This document shows, piece by piece, positions 7,344 to 15,340 of a stretch of DNA of 64,000 nucleotides. The notes beneath the pieces are model-generated. The model had not been told where the DNA came from. It made no database searches and saw only the letters and a program-made list of their open reading frames with translations. Source of the stretch: Streptomyces sp. WM6378. GTDB taxonomy: Bacteria; Actinomycetota; Actinomycetes; Streptomycetales; Streptomycetaceae. Location of the stretch: positions 43,704 through 107,703 of the forward strand of contig NZ_LGDD01000144.1 of assembly GCF_001279695.1 (NCBI RefSeq), written 5' to 3'. The position numbers and the translations under genes were made by a program. Within the stretch, counting starts at the first letter, position 1, and every line of letters starts with the position of its first letter.

Positions 7344-9295
7344 CAGCCCACCGCCAGGACGAGGAGCAGCGAGACCAGGCCGAAGAAGCCGTAGCCGAGA
7401 TAGAGGTGGATCGACCCGGTGGCCAGGCGCCGCGCGGACTGCCCGGCGGCGGACAGCCCTGCGAGGACCGGACGGTAGAGCCGGTGCTCGATCCGGTCGG
7501 GCACCCGGTGTCGGAACCGCACCCGCTCCTCCAGATAGGCGAATTCCCGTACGGGCGTGACGCTGACGTCCTGCTCGGGCGCGAGCACCTGCTGGAAGAC
7601 CCGTTGCAGCGGCTCGGCGAACGACGTCGCCGTGTACGTCATCCGGGCCGTCGGCGCGCCGCCCCCGCAGTCCCACAGCCTGGCGCCGGTGCGCCGGGGC
7701 CGCCGTGCCAGCAGGCGTACGAGGGCGGCCGTGCCCAGCGCGGCAAGCGTCAGGGCCACGGCGATCCACAGCGGGGCGAGCGCCCCGGAGAAGGTCCGCA
7801 GCCGCACCCCGGCGCCCCCGCCGACCGTCGGCTCGGCGCCCGCGACCGCCACGACCCGGTCGAGCGCGGGGCCCAACTCCCCTGGAAACAGGGCGAGTCC
7901 GATACAGGCGAGGGCGAGCAGCCCCATTCCGGCGAGCACCGCGGGCGGGCTCTCCCGGGCTTCGGCCGCCGCCTCGCCGCGCGGCCGGGCGAAGAACCCG
8001 ACGCCGAACGCCTTCACGAAGACGGCCGCCGAGAGCCCGGCGCTCAGCGCGATCACCGCGACCGCGAGCGGCAGCACCACGGCCGTCGCCATGCCCGGCA
8101 CCGCGAGCCCGTGGATCAGCGACTGGAGCAGCAGCCACTCCCCGGCGAACCCGTTGCCGGGCGGCAGCGCCACCGCGCCGAGCGCGCCGACCGCGAACAG
8201 CGCGGCCGTGACCGGCATCCGGGCGCGAAGCCCGCCCAGCATGTCCAGATCCCGTACGCCCGTCGCGCGAACCACTGAACCGGCCGCGCAGAACAACAGG
8301 CCCTTGAAAGCGGAGTGGTTGACGAGGTGGAGCAGGGCCGCCGCGAGGGCGAGGCCGGCCAGGCGCCGGTCGCCGTCGGCCGCGAACAGGCCGCCCGCGC
8401 CGACCCCGATGAGCACCAGGCCCATGTTCTCGCTGGAGGAGTACGCGAGCAGCCGCTTCAGGTCGGGTGCCATCGCGGCCTGGAGGATGCCGTACACGGC
8501 GGACACCCCGCCCGCGCCCATCAGCCCGAGCCACCACCAGGGCGAGCCCCCGCCGAGCAGGTCGAGCCCGAAACGGATGATCCCGTACACCCCGAGGTTG
8601 ACCATCGTCGCGCTCATCAGCGCCGAGACGGGGTCGGGCGCTTCGGTGTAGGCGCGGGGCAGCCAGGCGTGCAGGGGGGCGATTCCGGCCTTCGAGGTGA
8701 ACGCCACGGCGAGCAGCGCGAAGACCGTGCCGCGCCACGCCGGGCCCAACGAGCCTGCCGCGGCGCGCAGTTCGGGGAAGGTCTGGCCGCCGGCCAGTGC
8801 GGCGAACAGCGCGAGTCCGGCTAGCAGGGCCACGAAGCCGAGCTGGGTCAGCACCGCGTACCAGACCCCGGCCTCGCGCACCGCGCGCCTCCCCCAAGGT
8901 CTCGACTCCGCTCGACCAGGGAGGTGCCCCCATCGGTGCTCGCCGAGCACCAGGACCAGCGAGCCGACCGCCGTCAGCTCCCACAGGAGCAGGAACGTCG
9001 AGACGGAACCGGCGGCCGGGACGAGCACAAGCACCGCGCCGAACCCCGGAAGGACCCAGCTCGCGGTCCGCGACGCGCGCCCGTACCCGGCCGCGTACAC
9101 CGCGACCGCGAGCACCACCGCGCCCGCGACGGCCATGAACAGGCCCGACAGCGCGTCCACCGCCAGGCGCACCCCGCCGAGCGGAAGCAGCCAGGGCAGC
9201 TCCGCCGTCCAGTGCCCGCCGTCGAGCGCTGCCACGCCCGCGACGAGACCGGCGACTCCCACCCCGGCGGTCAGTGTGCCGCTGGCCGCGCTCAC
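7340..9295 (-). CDS. Proton-translocating membrane subunit (HyfB/NuoL-like)
   Basis: The 651-residue protein starts at GTG 9295, which overlaps the NuoB-like stop codon (GTGA). It has the antiporter-like core with FTSKAGIAPLHAWLPRAYTE, PDPVSALMSATMVNLG, YSSSENMGLVL and about 14 to 16 membrane helices. It is the second antiporter-like subunit of this complex. One odd feature is a hydrophilic insertion of about 15 residues (WGHLPGRAESRPWGR, near 120-135) encoded by an in-frame dispersed repeat at 8888-8934. In members of this family the surrounding helix would normally run on directly. Confidence 0.9.
   Translation of the reverse strand: MSAASGTLTAGVGVAGLVAGVAALDGGHWTAELPWLLPLGGVRLAVDALSGLFMAVAGAVVLAVAVYAAGYGRASRTASWVLPGFGAVLVLVPAAGSVSTFLLLWELTAVGSLVLVLGEHRWGHLPGRAESRPWGRRAVREAGVWYAVLTQLGFVALLAGLALFAALAGGQTFPELRAAAGSLGPAWRGTVFALLAVAFTSKAGIAPLHAWLPRAYTEAPDPVSALMSATMVNLGVYGIIRFGLDLLGGGSPWWWLGLMGAGGVSAVYGILQAAMAPDLKRLLAYSSSENMGLVLIGVGAGGLFAADGDRRLAGLALAAALLHLVNHSAFKGLLFCAAGSVVRATGVRDLDMLGGLRARMPVTAALFAVGALGAVALPPGNGFAGEWLLLQSLIHGLAVPGMATAVVLPLAVAVIALSAGLSAAVFVKAFGVGFFARPRGEAAAEARESPPAVLAGMGLLALACIGLALFPGELGPALDRVVAVAGAEPTVGGGAGVRLRTFSGALAPLWIAVALTLAALGTAALVRLLARRPRRTGARLWDCGGGAPTARMTYTATSFAEPLQRVFQQVLAPEQDVSVTPVREFAYLEERVRFRHRVPDRIEHRLYRPVLAGLSAAGQSARRLATGSIHLYLGYGFFGLVSLLLVLAVGW
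8888..8934. repeat. In-frame GC-rich dispersed repeat inside the HyfB-like gene
   Basis: This imperfectly palindromic stretch contains CCCAAGGTCTCGACTCCGCT on the plus strand. It resembles small interspersed elements common between Streptomyces genes, and a diverged relative lies at 11113-11160. It adds about 15 codons without breaking the reading frame. Confidence 0.65.
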
Positions 9296-9765
9296 CGGCC
9301 CGTCACCGTGCGCAGCGCCGCGACGATCTGCTCCGGCCGGGGTGGGCAGCCGGGCACCGTGAGATCGACGTCCACGACATCGGCGACGGCCCCCTCGACC
9401 CCGTAACCCCCGCTGAACTCCCCGCAGTCGAGGGCGCAGTCGCCGACCGCCACGACGAGGTTCGGCTCCGCCATCGCGGCCACCGTGCGGCGCAGCGGCA
9501 CCTTCATGTTCCGCGTGACCGGGCCCGTCACCAGGACGACGTCCGCGTGCCGCGGGGACGGCACGAGGTGGGCGCCGTACCGCTCCGCGTCGTACACCGG
9601 CCCGAAGGACGCGGCGATCTCGATCTCGCAGCCGTTGCACGACCCGGCGTCCACGCAGCGGACCTGCGCCGATCCGGCGAGCGCGGGGAAGTCGCCGGGA
9701 GTGGGGCGCGGCGGGGCGTCCTCCGCCACCCGCCCGGTCTCACGGATCTTGCGCAGCAGACTCAT
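9292..9765 (-). CDS. NuoB/HyfI-like [4Fe-4S] small subunit
   Basis: From ATG 9765 the product has 157 residues; GTG 9774 would add three. Four cysteines fit the proximal (N2-type) [4Fe-4S] site of NuoB and hydrogenase small subunits: CNGC (Cys43 and Cys46), Cys110 in GDCALDC, and Cys140 in GCPPRP. It is the first gene of the six-gene operon, and all downstream junctions except one are overlapping or within 5 bp. No ferredoxin-like NuoI/HyfA gene is present, so the electron entry path is unclear. It keeps its cluster ligands although its partner large subunit lacks Ni-Fe ligands. Confidence 0.88.
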   Translation of the reverse strand: MSLLRKIRETGRVAEDAPPRPTPGDFPALAGSAQVRCVDAGSCNGCEIEIAASFGPVYDAERYGAHLVPSPRHADVVLVTGPVTRNMKVPLRRTVAAMAEPNLVVAVGDCALDCGEFSGGYGVEGAVADVVDVDLTVPGCPPRPEQIVAALRTVTGR

Positions 9766-9906
9766 GCCCGGCACAACCGGCCATGGCCGGATTCCGGTTA
9801 CGAGCGGATCGCGGGCTTTGACAAGGTTTGGCGACCTGGAGGGGAGGGGTTGGCTCCCGTGTGGGCTGCGGCTTGCCTGCGGGGGCGCGGCCCGGCTCCG
9901 TTACGC

Positions 9907-9925
9907 TATTTGCATGGGAGCGCAA
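9907..9925 (+). promoter_or_regulatory. Inverted-repeat operator overlapping the arsR-type start codon
   Basis: The site reads TATTTGC-N6-GCGCAA and forms the inverted repeat ATTTGC-N8-GCAAAT (9908-9927). The ATG at 9914 lies inside it. A TACGCT -10-like box at 9902-9907 would give a leaderless transcript. The same motif occurs at 14070-14086 on the other strand. Confidence 0.6.
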
Positions 9926-10315
9926 ATGGAGAGCTGGGACGCGGAGCGGGCCGACCGGGCGGTCACCGTCCTGAAGGCGGTGGCGGACCCTTCGCGGTAC
10001 CGCCTGCTGTGGGCGCTCAGCGGGGCCGAGCTGCCGGTGAGCGCGCTGGCGGAGCTTCTCGGGGCGCATGTCGCCGCGACGTCCCAGCACCTGGCCAAGC
10101 TGCGCTCGGCCGGGCTCGTCACGTCGCGGCGTGACGGTACGCGGATCTTCTACCGGGCGGCCGGGCCGGGCGTGCGCTCGCTTTTGGAGGAGGCGTCCGT
10201 GGTGGCCCTCGCTGCGTCGGCCGAGGGGGTTGCCTCCGCCCCTGCCGCGGCCGAGGATGCCGCTCCGGTTCGCGCTGTCCGCCGGGCCAGAGCCCCGCGC
10301 CCCGTCGCCGAGTAG
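9914..10315 (+). CDS. ArsR-family winged-helix transcriptional regulator
   Basis: The 133-residue product has a winged HTH at about 15-95: VLKAVADPSRYRLLWALSG, then LAELLGAHVAATSQHLAKLR as the recognition region, then the wing RRDGTRIFYR. There is no clear CxC metal site in the recognition helix. The C-terminal 35 residues are Ala/Pro/Arg-rich and probably disordered. ATG 9914 may be leaderless; ATG 9926 is an alternative. The gene is divergent from the hydrogenase-like operon, and its start lies within an inverted repeat, which suggests autoregulation. A matching site before the ABC operon suggests that operon as a second target. Confidence 0.88.
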   Translation: MGAQMESWDAERADRAVTVLKAVADPSRYRLLWALSGAELPVSALAELLGAHVAATSQHLAKLRSAGLVTSRRDGTRIFYRAAGPGVRSLLEEASVVALAASAEGVASAPAAAEDAAPVRAVRRARAPRPVAE

Positions 10316-10373
10316 CGCCCCACCCTGCCCGGGGCTCCGCCCCAGAGCCCGTATCGCGCCTGAAGGGCGCTCG

Positions 10374-10403
10374 TCCTCAAACTCCCCCAAGGCCTCAAGG
10401 GCC
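10374..10403. repeat. Dispersed 30-bp repeat, inverse of 5640-5669
   Basis: It carries the run CCTCAAACTCCCCCAAGG and is the reverse-complement relative of the copy in the hydrogenase-like operon. It directly joins the longer repeat that starts at 10399. The remaining 10316-10373 is GC-rich with no recognisable gene. Confidence 0.7.
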
Positions 10404-10493
10404 AGGGGGGACCCCATGACGGGCTGGGTATGCCGTACCGCACGCCGCTAGGGGCGCGGGGAACTGCGCGACCAGCCACGCACGGTCCGCAGC
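10399..10493 (+). repeat. About 95-bp dispersed repeat, inverted relative to 16690-16785
   Basis: Both copies share GCGCGGGGAACTGCGCGACC, CAGCCACGCACGGTCCGCAG and GACGGGCTGGGT with only a few substitutions. The type is frequent between Streptomyces genes. It lies in the 268-bp space between the ArsR gene and the end of the ABC ATPase gene; I see no gene in 10494-10583. Confidence 0.8.
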
Positions 10494-10583
10494 CGAACGC
10501 TCGCGCGTCCCTCGAAGCATCCCGGCCCGCAATCGAGACCCGCACCTCCGCGAAGCGGACAAAGTCATCAGGCCCGGCCAGGG

Positions 10584-12005
10584 TTACGCGGCGGCGGCCC
10601 CCTCATCCAGCCGGTACTCCTCCCGCTCCGCGTCGTACCCGTACAGCTCCGCGTACCGGCCCCAGTCCGTCGCCGTCTCCAGCTGCTGGGTCACCTGTTC
10701 GCTCGTGTAGTGGTGGGCCAGTACGTCGCGGAAGAAGCCCGCCCGCAGCGTGCCGTCGGGGCTCTGGCGCAGGCTCGTGGTGATCAGGCGGACCAGCGGG
10801 GCGTCCGTGCCGGCCTCCGCGAAGATCCGCTTGGAGCTGCGGACGTCGGCGCCCGCGAACGTGGTGCCCCGGTCGGTCAGGACCAGGTCGTCGTCGCTGA
10901 CGGCCGCGAAGCCGAGCAGTTCGAGGGCGTCCACCAGCGGCAGCACGTCGTCGATCTCCAGGCCGAGGTCGTCGGCGAGGTCCGCCAGGTCGCAGCTGCC
11001 GCCGCGGTGCGCGACCATCTCGGCGAGGCCCGACAGGCCGTCCACGCTGGCCCCGGGCAGCGGGGTGTTCGCCGGGGTGCGCCGGTCGGGTTCGAGGCCC
11101 TCGGGGCGGCCGGGGGATGGGGTCTCCCCGGCTCGGACGGAGGTGAGACCTTGGGGATGGGTCTCCTTCGCGCGGCCCGTCATCGTGCGGTAGACCCGGT
11201 CGATGAGCTCCTCGAAGGCGGGCGCGTCGCGGTCGCGCGGCCGGTCGAGACCCACCTCGAACGTCTCGCGGATCGTGCCGTACGGCCGTGAGCCGAGCAC
11301 GACGATCCGGTCGGCCATCAGGACCGCCTCCTCGATGTTGTGCGTGACCAGGACGATCGCCCGGGTCGGGAACTGGCCCGACTCCCACAGCTCCATCAGC
11401 TCGCCGCGCAGGTTCTCCGCGGTCAGCACGTCGAGCGCGGAGAACGGCTCGTCCATCATCAGGACGTCCGGCTCCACGACCAGCGCCCGCGCGAAGCCGA
11501 CGCGCTGGCGCATGCCGCCCGACAGCTCCTTGGGGTAGGCGGACTCGAAGCCGTCGAGGCCGATCAGATCGATGGCCTGGCGGGCCGCGTCCGAGCGGGT
11601 GTCCGCCGGTACGCCCCGGGCCTCCAGGCCCAGCTCGACGTTCTGCAGCACGGTCAGCCAGGGCAGCAGCGCGAACGTCTGGAACACCATGGCGGTACCC
11701 GGGTTGGCGCCGGTCAGCGGGGCGTCCCGGTAGGACACCGTGCCGGAGCTCGGCGGCACGAGCCCGGCCAGGCAGCGCAGCAGCGTCGACTTGCCGGAGC
11801 CCGACTTGCCGAGCAGCGCGACGACCTCGCCGGCCCGCACCTGGAGGTCGATCCCGCCGAGGACGGGCAGCTCGCCGTCCGCGCCGGCGTAGGCCTTGGT
11901 CAGGCCGACCGTCTCAAGCAGGATCTCGCCGTCGGCCGGGCGGGGCGCGGGCGCGGCGACCGCGTGCCGTGCGTTGCGCAGGGTGCGAAGGGTGTTCAGA
12001 ACCAT
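10584..12005 (-). CDS. NitT/TauT-type ABC transporter ATP-binding protein with AAA-associated C-domain
   Basis: The 473-residue protein has a complete ABC ATPase domain (about 28-270): Walker A GKSGSGKST, a Q-loop region, signature LSGGMRQR and Walker B VLMMDEPFSALD. Residues about 330-470 form the 'AAA-associated' domain that follows this type of nitrate/sulfonate/bicarbonate ATPase. The linker at about 283-305 is encoded partly by a dispersed repeat (11113-11160). The gene lies 27 bp downstream of the duplicated permease gene, so they form one operon. No substrate-binding protein is encoded nearby. The anion carried is not deducible. Confidence 0.9.
   Translation of the reverse strand: MVLNTLRTLRNARHAVAAPAPRPADGEILLETVGLTKAYAGADGELPVLGGIDLQVRAGEVVALLGKSGSGKSTLLRCLAGLVPPSSGTVSYRDAPLTGANPGTAMVFQTFALLPWLTVLQNVELGLEARGVPADTRSDAARQAIDLIGLDGFESAYPKELSGGMRQRVGFARALVVEPDVLMMDEPFSALDVLTAENLRGELMELWESGQFPTRAIVLVTHNIEEAVLMADRIVVLGSRPYGTIRETFEVGLDRPRDRDAPAFEELIDRVYRTMTGRAKETHPQGLTSVRAGETPSPGRPEGLEPDRRTPANTPLPGASVDGLSGLAEMVAHRGGSCDLADLADDLGLEIDDVLPLVDALELLGFAAVSDDDLVLTDRGTTFAGADVRSSKRIFAEAGTDAPLVRLITTSLRQSPDGTLRAGFFRDVLAHHYTSEQVTQQLETATDWGRYAELYGYDAEREEYRLDEGAAAA
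11113..11160. repeat. In-frame dispersed repeat in the ABC ATPase linker
   Basis: Read on the minus strand it contains CCAAGGTCTCACCTCCGTCC and ends GGGGAGACCCCATC. It is a diverged relative of the 8888-8934 element. It encodes part of the low-complexity linker between the ATPase domain and the C-terminal domain. Confidence 0.55.
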
Positions 12006-12032
12006 GAGGGCTCCAGAAAAGCTCAGGGGGTT

Positions 12033-13781
12033 TCAGAGGGCGTAGCGGGTGTCGGCGAGCCGGTACAGGCGGCGCCACAGCAGGCGGTTGAGGCCGACGA
12101 CGTAAAGGCTCATCACCGCCACGCCCGCGATCAGGTGCGGGAAGTCGCCGGCAGCGGTGGCCTTGGCGATGTAGGCGCCGAGGCCGGTGGCGGTCAGGGT
12201 CGTGCCGCCGAAGGTGACGACCTCCGCGACGATCGAGGCGTTCCAGGCGCCGCCCGACGCGGTGATGCCGCCGGTGACGTAACTGGGGAAGATGCCGGGC
12301 AGGATCAGCCGCTTCCAGCGCTGCCAGCCGCGTACGCCCAGGTCGTCCATGGCCTCGCGCAGGTCGCTCGGGATCGACATGGCGCCCGCGATGGTGTTGA
12401 AGAGGATGTACCACTGGGCGCCGAGCGCCATCAGCAGAATGCCGCCGATGTTGATGGAAAGGCCCGTCTTGAGGAAGAACCAGACGGCCAGCGGGAAGAG
12501 GAAGTTGGCGGGGAAGCTCGCCAGGACCTGGACGACGGGCTGGGCGATCCGGGTCAGCTTCGGCGAGAAGCCGATCTTCACGCCGATCGGCACCCAGATG
12601 ACGGTGGCCGCCGCGACCAGCACGACCACCCGCGCCAGCGTCGCGAGACCGAGCAGCAGCGGCTCGCCGAAGACGCCGAGGCCCGTCTCGTCCTGGAGAT
12701 AGCGGCCGAGGTCGAACAGCCCCCACAGGATGAGGCCGCCCGCGACGACGGTGAAGGTGATGTCGCCGGTGCGCCGACGAGCCCCGTCGACGTGCAGCGG
12801 CCGGTCGTCGGTGCCGAGGACGCGGCCCGCGCTGCTCAGGGCCCGGCCCACTGGACGCAGCGCCTTGCCGAGCAGCTGCGGCCAGCTGGAGCGGCGCAGG
12901 AAGTCAAGGACGACCGAGCGCTGGACCTCGCTCGCCTCGGACTGCTCGTTCTTGAACTTCTCCGACCAGGCGGTCAGCGGCCGCCAGAAGACGAAGTTCA
13001 CGCCGATGACCATGACGGCCATGGTGAGGATGGCCCAGCCGACCTTGCCGAGGTCGCCGTCCGTGATGGCCGCGCCGGCGTAGGAGCCGACGCCGGGCAG
13101 GGCGTAGTCCCGGTTGTTGACGCTGATGGCTTCCGAGGCGACGAGGAAGAACCAGCCGCCGCCGAAGCTGAGCATGCCGTTCCAGACCAGGCTGATCATC
13201 CCCGAGGGCAGTTCCACCTTCCAGAACCGCATCCACCGCGTGAACCTGAACGACCGTGACAGCTCGTCGAGTTCACGGGGGAGCGAGGTCAGCGAGTGGT
13301 AGAAGCCGAACGTCATGTTCCAGGCCTGCGAGGTGAAGATCGCGAAGATCGACGCGCACTCCAGGCCCAGCATGGAGCCGGGGAACAGGGCGATGAACCC
13401 GCTGACGGCGACCGTGAGGAAGCCGAGCACCGGCACCGACTGGAGGATGTCCAGGGCCGGGATCAGGATGCGCTCCAGTCGCCTGCTCTTGGCGGCGGCC
13501 AGCGCGTACACGAAGGTGAAGACGATCGAGGCGGCCAGCGCGATGAACATGCGCAGCAGCGAGCGGGCGGCGTCGTACGGCAACTGGGCGGGATCGGTGT
13601 CGACCTTGATCGACTGATCGGTGGAGAACCGGACCGTGGTCCCGTGGCCCACCTGGAGCACGACGTAGAAGAGCACGAGCACGGCCGCGGCGACCACCGC
13701 GTCGACCCAGCTGAGCCGGGCCAGGCGGCCCGCGAAGCGGGAGGTGACCCGCGGTGCGGGGCTGCTCGTCCGGAACGACAT
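12033..13781 (-). CDS. ABC transporter permease, duplicated anion-type (COG4986-like)
   Basis: The 582-residue protein contains two BPD_transp_1 permease units in tandem, at about 70-265 and 385-565, each with an EAA-type loop (PRELDELSRSFRFTRWMRFW and PSDLREAMDDLGVRGWQRWK). It therefore supplies both halves of the membrane pore. This arrangement is known for duplicated anion permeases of the NitT/TauT class. ATG 13781 has GGAGG 9 nt upstream. The reading frame stays open upstream to 14786 into the decayed SEFIR gene, but the start signal, the leader and the permease motif all support 13781. Confidence 0.9.
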   Translation of the reverse strand: MSFRTSSPAPRVTSRFAGRLARLSWVDAVVAAAVLVLFYVVLQVGHGTTVRFSTDQSIKVDTDPAQLPYDAARSLLRMFIALAASIVFTFVYALAAAKSRRLERILIPALDILQSVPVLGFLTVAVSGFIALFPGSMLGLECASIFAIFTSQAWNMTFGFYHSLTSLPRELDELSRSFRFTRWMRFWKVELPSGMISLVWNGMLSFGGGWFFLVASEAISVNNRDYALPGVGSYAGAAITDGDLGKVGWAILTMAVMVIGVNFVFWRPLTAWSEKFKNEQSEASEVQRSVVLDFLRRSSWPQLLGKALRPVGRALSSAGRVLGTDDRPLHVDGARRRTGDITFTVVAGGLILWGLFDLGRYLQDETGLGVFGEPLLLGLATLARVVVLVAAATVIWVPIGVKIGFSPKLTRIAQPVVQVLASFPANFLFPLAVWFFLKTGLSINIGGILLMALGAQWYILFNTIAGAMSIPSDLREAMDDLGVRGWQRWKRLILPGIFPSYVTGGITASGGAWNASIVAEVVTFGGTTLTATGLGAYIAKATAAGDFPHLIAGVAVMSLYVVGLNRLLWRRLYRLADTRYAL

Positions 13782-13968
13782 CACAAGAAACCTCCGACCA
13801 CACTGTGGGCACAGGAGCCCCGGGGGCGCGACCGCGCACCCCGGCGCGGCGGAGCCCGGCGTGGTGAGAAAGGAAAGGGGGAGGGAGGGGTACGGGGCCC
13901 GGAGGATCGGGGCACGCCGTGCCGTGGCCCCGGGCGCGGCGCCGAGGGGCGGGAGGCGACGGGAAGGG

Positions 13969-14016
13969 TCAGAGACGCCCGGCGGGGCGGCACGGACTGG
14001 GAGGATCCGCGTCCAT
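13969..14016 (-). CDS. Predicted 15-codon leader peptide of the ABC operon
   Basis: A 15-residue reading frame, MDADPPSPCRPAGRL, follows the good ribosome binding site GAAGGGGGC in the roughly 290-nt leader. The leader runs from the putative operator to the permease start. A leader peptide could control the operon by attenuation, but no clear codon run or paired terminator is visible. The rest of the leader (13782-13968) is GC-rich and includes a C/T-rich tract. Translation is unproven. Confidence 0.35.
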   Translation of the reverse strand: MDADPPSPCRPAGRL

Positions 14017-14069
14017 GGCTGCCCCCTTCGGTGATGCGGTTTCCAGCGACCCGTGCAGTCTGCCGGTTC

Positions 14070-14088
14070 TTGCGCTGGTGCGCAAATA
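14070..14088 (-). promoter_or_regulatory. Inverted-repeat operator upstream of the ABC transporter operon
   Basis: On the minus strand the site reads TATTTGC-GCACCA-GCGCAA, with the perfect arms TTGCGC and GCGCAA at 14070-14075 and 14080-14085. The same TATTTGC-N6-GCGCAA pattern covers the start of the nearby ArsR gene. It lies about 290 nt before the permease ATG, which leaves room for a leader. Confidence 0.6.
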
Positions 14089-14112
14089 AGGGGGTGTGGG
14101 GCCCGGACGGCG

Positions 14113-15170
14113 TTACTCAGGAGGCCGGGGCGGCAGGTGGGGGACGGCGCCGAGGAGGGGCGCCGGTCTCGTACGGCTGGCTGGTGAGTAGCGCACCAGC
14201 TGCTCGGCGCCCTTGGCGCGGCCCGGTAGGCGGGGGAGGCGACGGCCAGGACGAAGTCCGCGGCCCGGTACTGGCGGTCCGTCCACAGGGCCCGGTCCTG
14301 GGGCTCCTCGCCCGCCGGAAGGTCGAGCCGTGCGTCGGTGCCCCCAGCCCGCGCAGCAGCCGCCAGAGCGTGCGTACCTGGTCGATGTGGGCGCCGTCGT
14401 CCTCGTGGGCGTACGAGATGAACACGCGCGGAGCGGCCCGCAGGCCGAACAGGGAAAGCACCGTCGGCCGGTGTCGGCGGCTCGCCGGGCCGCAGCCGTG
14501 GCGGCGGTGCGCCGGACGGCCGGGCCTGTTCCAGGAGGTCGGCCAGTTCCTCGCGGCTGAGGCCTTCGAGAAACTGGGCCGCGTGCTGCTCCCGCACCGC
14601 GCGGCTCGCCTTCTGTGCCAGGGTGCCGCCCGCGAACGGGGCCAGGACGTCGGCGGCCCGGGGCCCGGGCAGTGCGGCGGTCAGCGCCTCCGCGAAGCGG
14701 GTGTCCGGGGCCCAGCGCTCGCCCTCGCGCAGGGCCGCGTCCGGGGCCGTGCGGGTGATCCTGGTGGACTCCGCGAGGAGGCTCAACTGCAGCCAGTCGT
14801 CCTGGCGTTGAACCGGCCACTGCCTGATCCGCCACAGCGAGGTGCGGGCCCGCCTGCAGCAGATCGAGGAAGGACCTCGCCGAGTGCCGGCCGGTGCCGC
14901 GGTCGTACGCGAAGGGGAAGGTCTCCTGCTCCGAGAGGCCTGAAAAGAAGGCGAAGCGCACCCGGTACGCGGTCTTCACGCTGAGCTCCACGCCGTAGCG
15001 CAGCGGGAACTCGCGGGTCACCTCGCCGCTGTCGCCGACCAGCAGATGGTCCGGCCGAAGCCGTCGCCCAGGGAGCTGTTCCGGTCGTCGAGCCGGAAGG
15101 CGTAGCGGTACATCTCCTCGACCGAGCGGACGTGAAATCCCTTGGCGCCACTGTAAGTTGACGCCTTCCG
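14113..15170 (-). pseudogene. Decayed SEFIR/TIR-domain protein gene with several frameshifts
   Basis: Protein-like segments follow each other on the minus strand in alternating frames. First is a segment containing VEEMYRYAFRLDDRNSSLGD (15155-15057). Next is one with TREFPLRYGVELSVKTAYRV and ETFPFAYDRGTGRHSARSFL. After that comes LQLSLLAESTRITRTA and LAQKASRAVREQHAAQFLEG. Then comes RVFISYAHEDDGAHIDQV in another frame. Last is LPAGEEPQDRALWTDRQYRA followed by ADFVLAVASPAYR. The last two are the front and back halves of a SEFIR/TIR fold. At least four frameshifts separate the pieces, and no frame encodes the whole protein. The N-terminal part is not assigned. This looks like a dead signalling or conflict protein. 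Confidence 0.65.
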
Positions 15171-15340
15171 GCGAGGTGGGGCGTTGTGCGAGTCCGCCTC
15201 CGCAGGGGGGCGCGGCAGCCGCGGAATTAAATGACTGGCGTCGCGTGTCGCCCATGTCTAAAGTCGAGCCTGTTCGAGTGACGACCGAAGATCGTCGGGG
15301 TCGTCGCCGGTGAAGTGACCTGGTTGGGGAGGTGTGAACG

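Noticed and set aside
9908..9927. The inverted repeat as a terminator hairpin of the hydrogenase-like region
   Set aside because: It lies at a gene start on the plus strand between divergent genes, so a regulatory site is far more likely.
12033..14786. A single 917-codon frame joining the decayed SEFIR region to the ABC permease
   Set aside because: The permease has its own start with GGAGG at 13781. The joined part translates the leader into low-complexity sequence, and SEFIR segments also occur in other frames.
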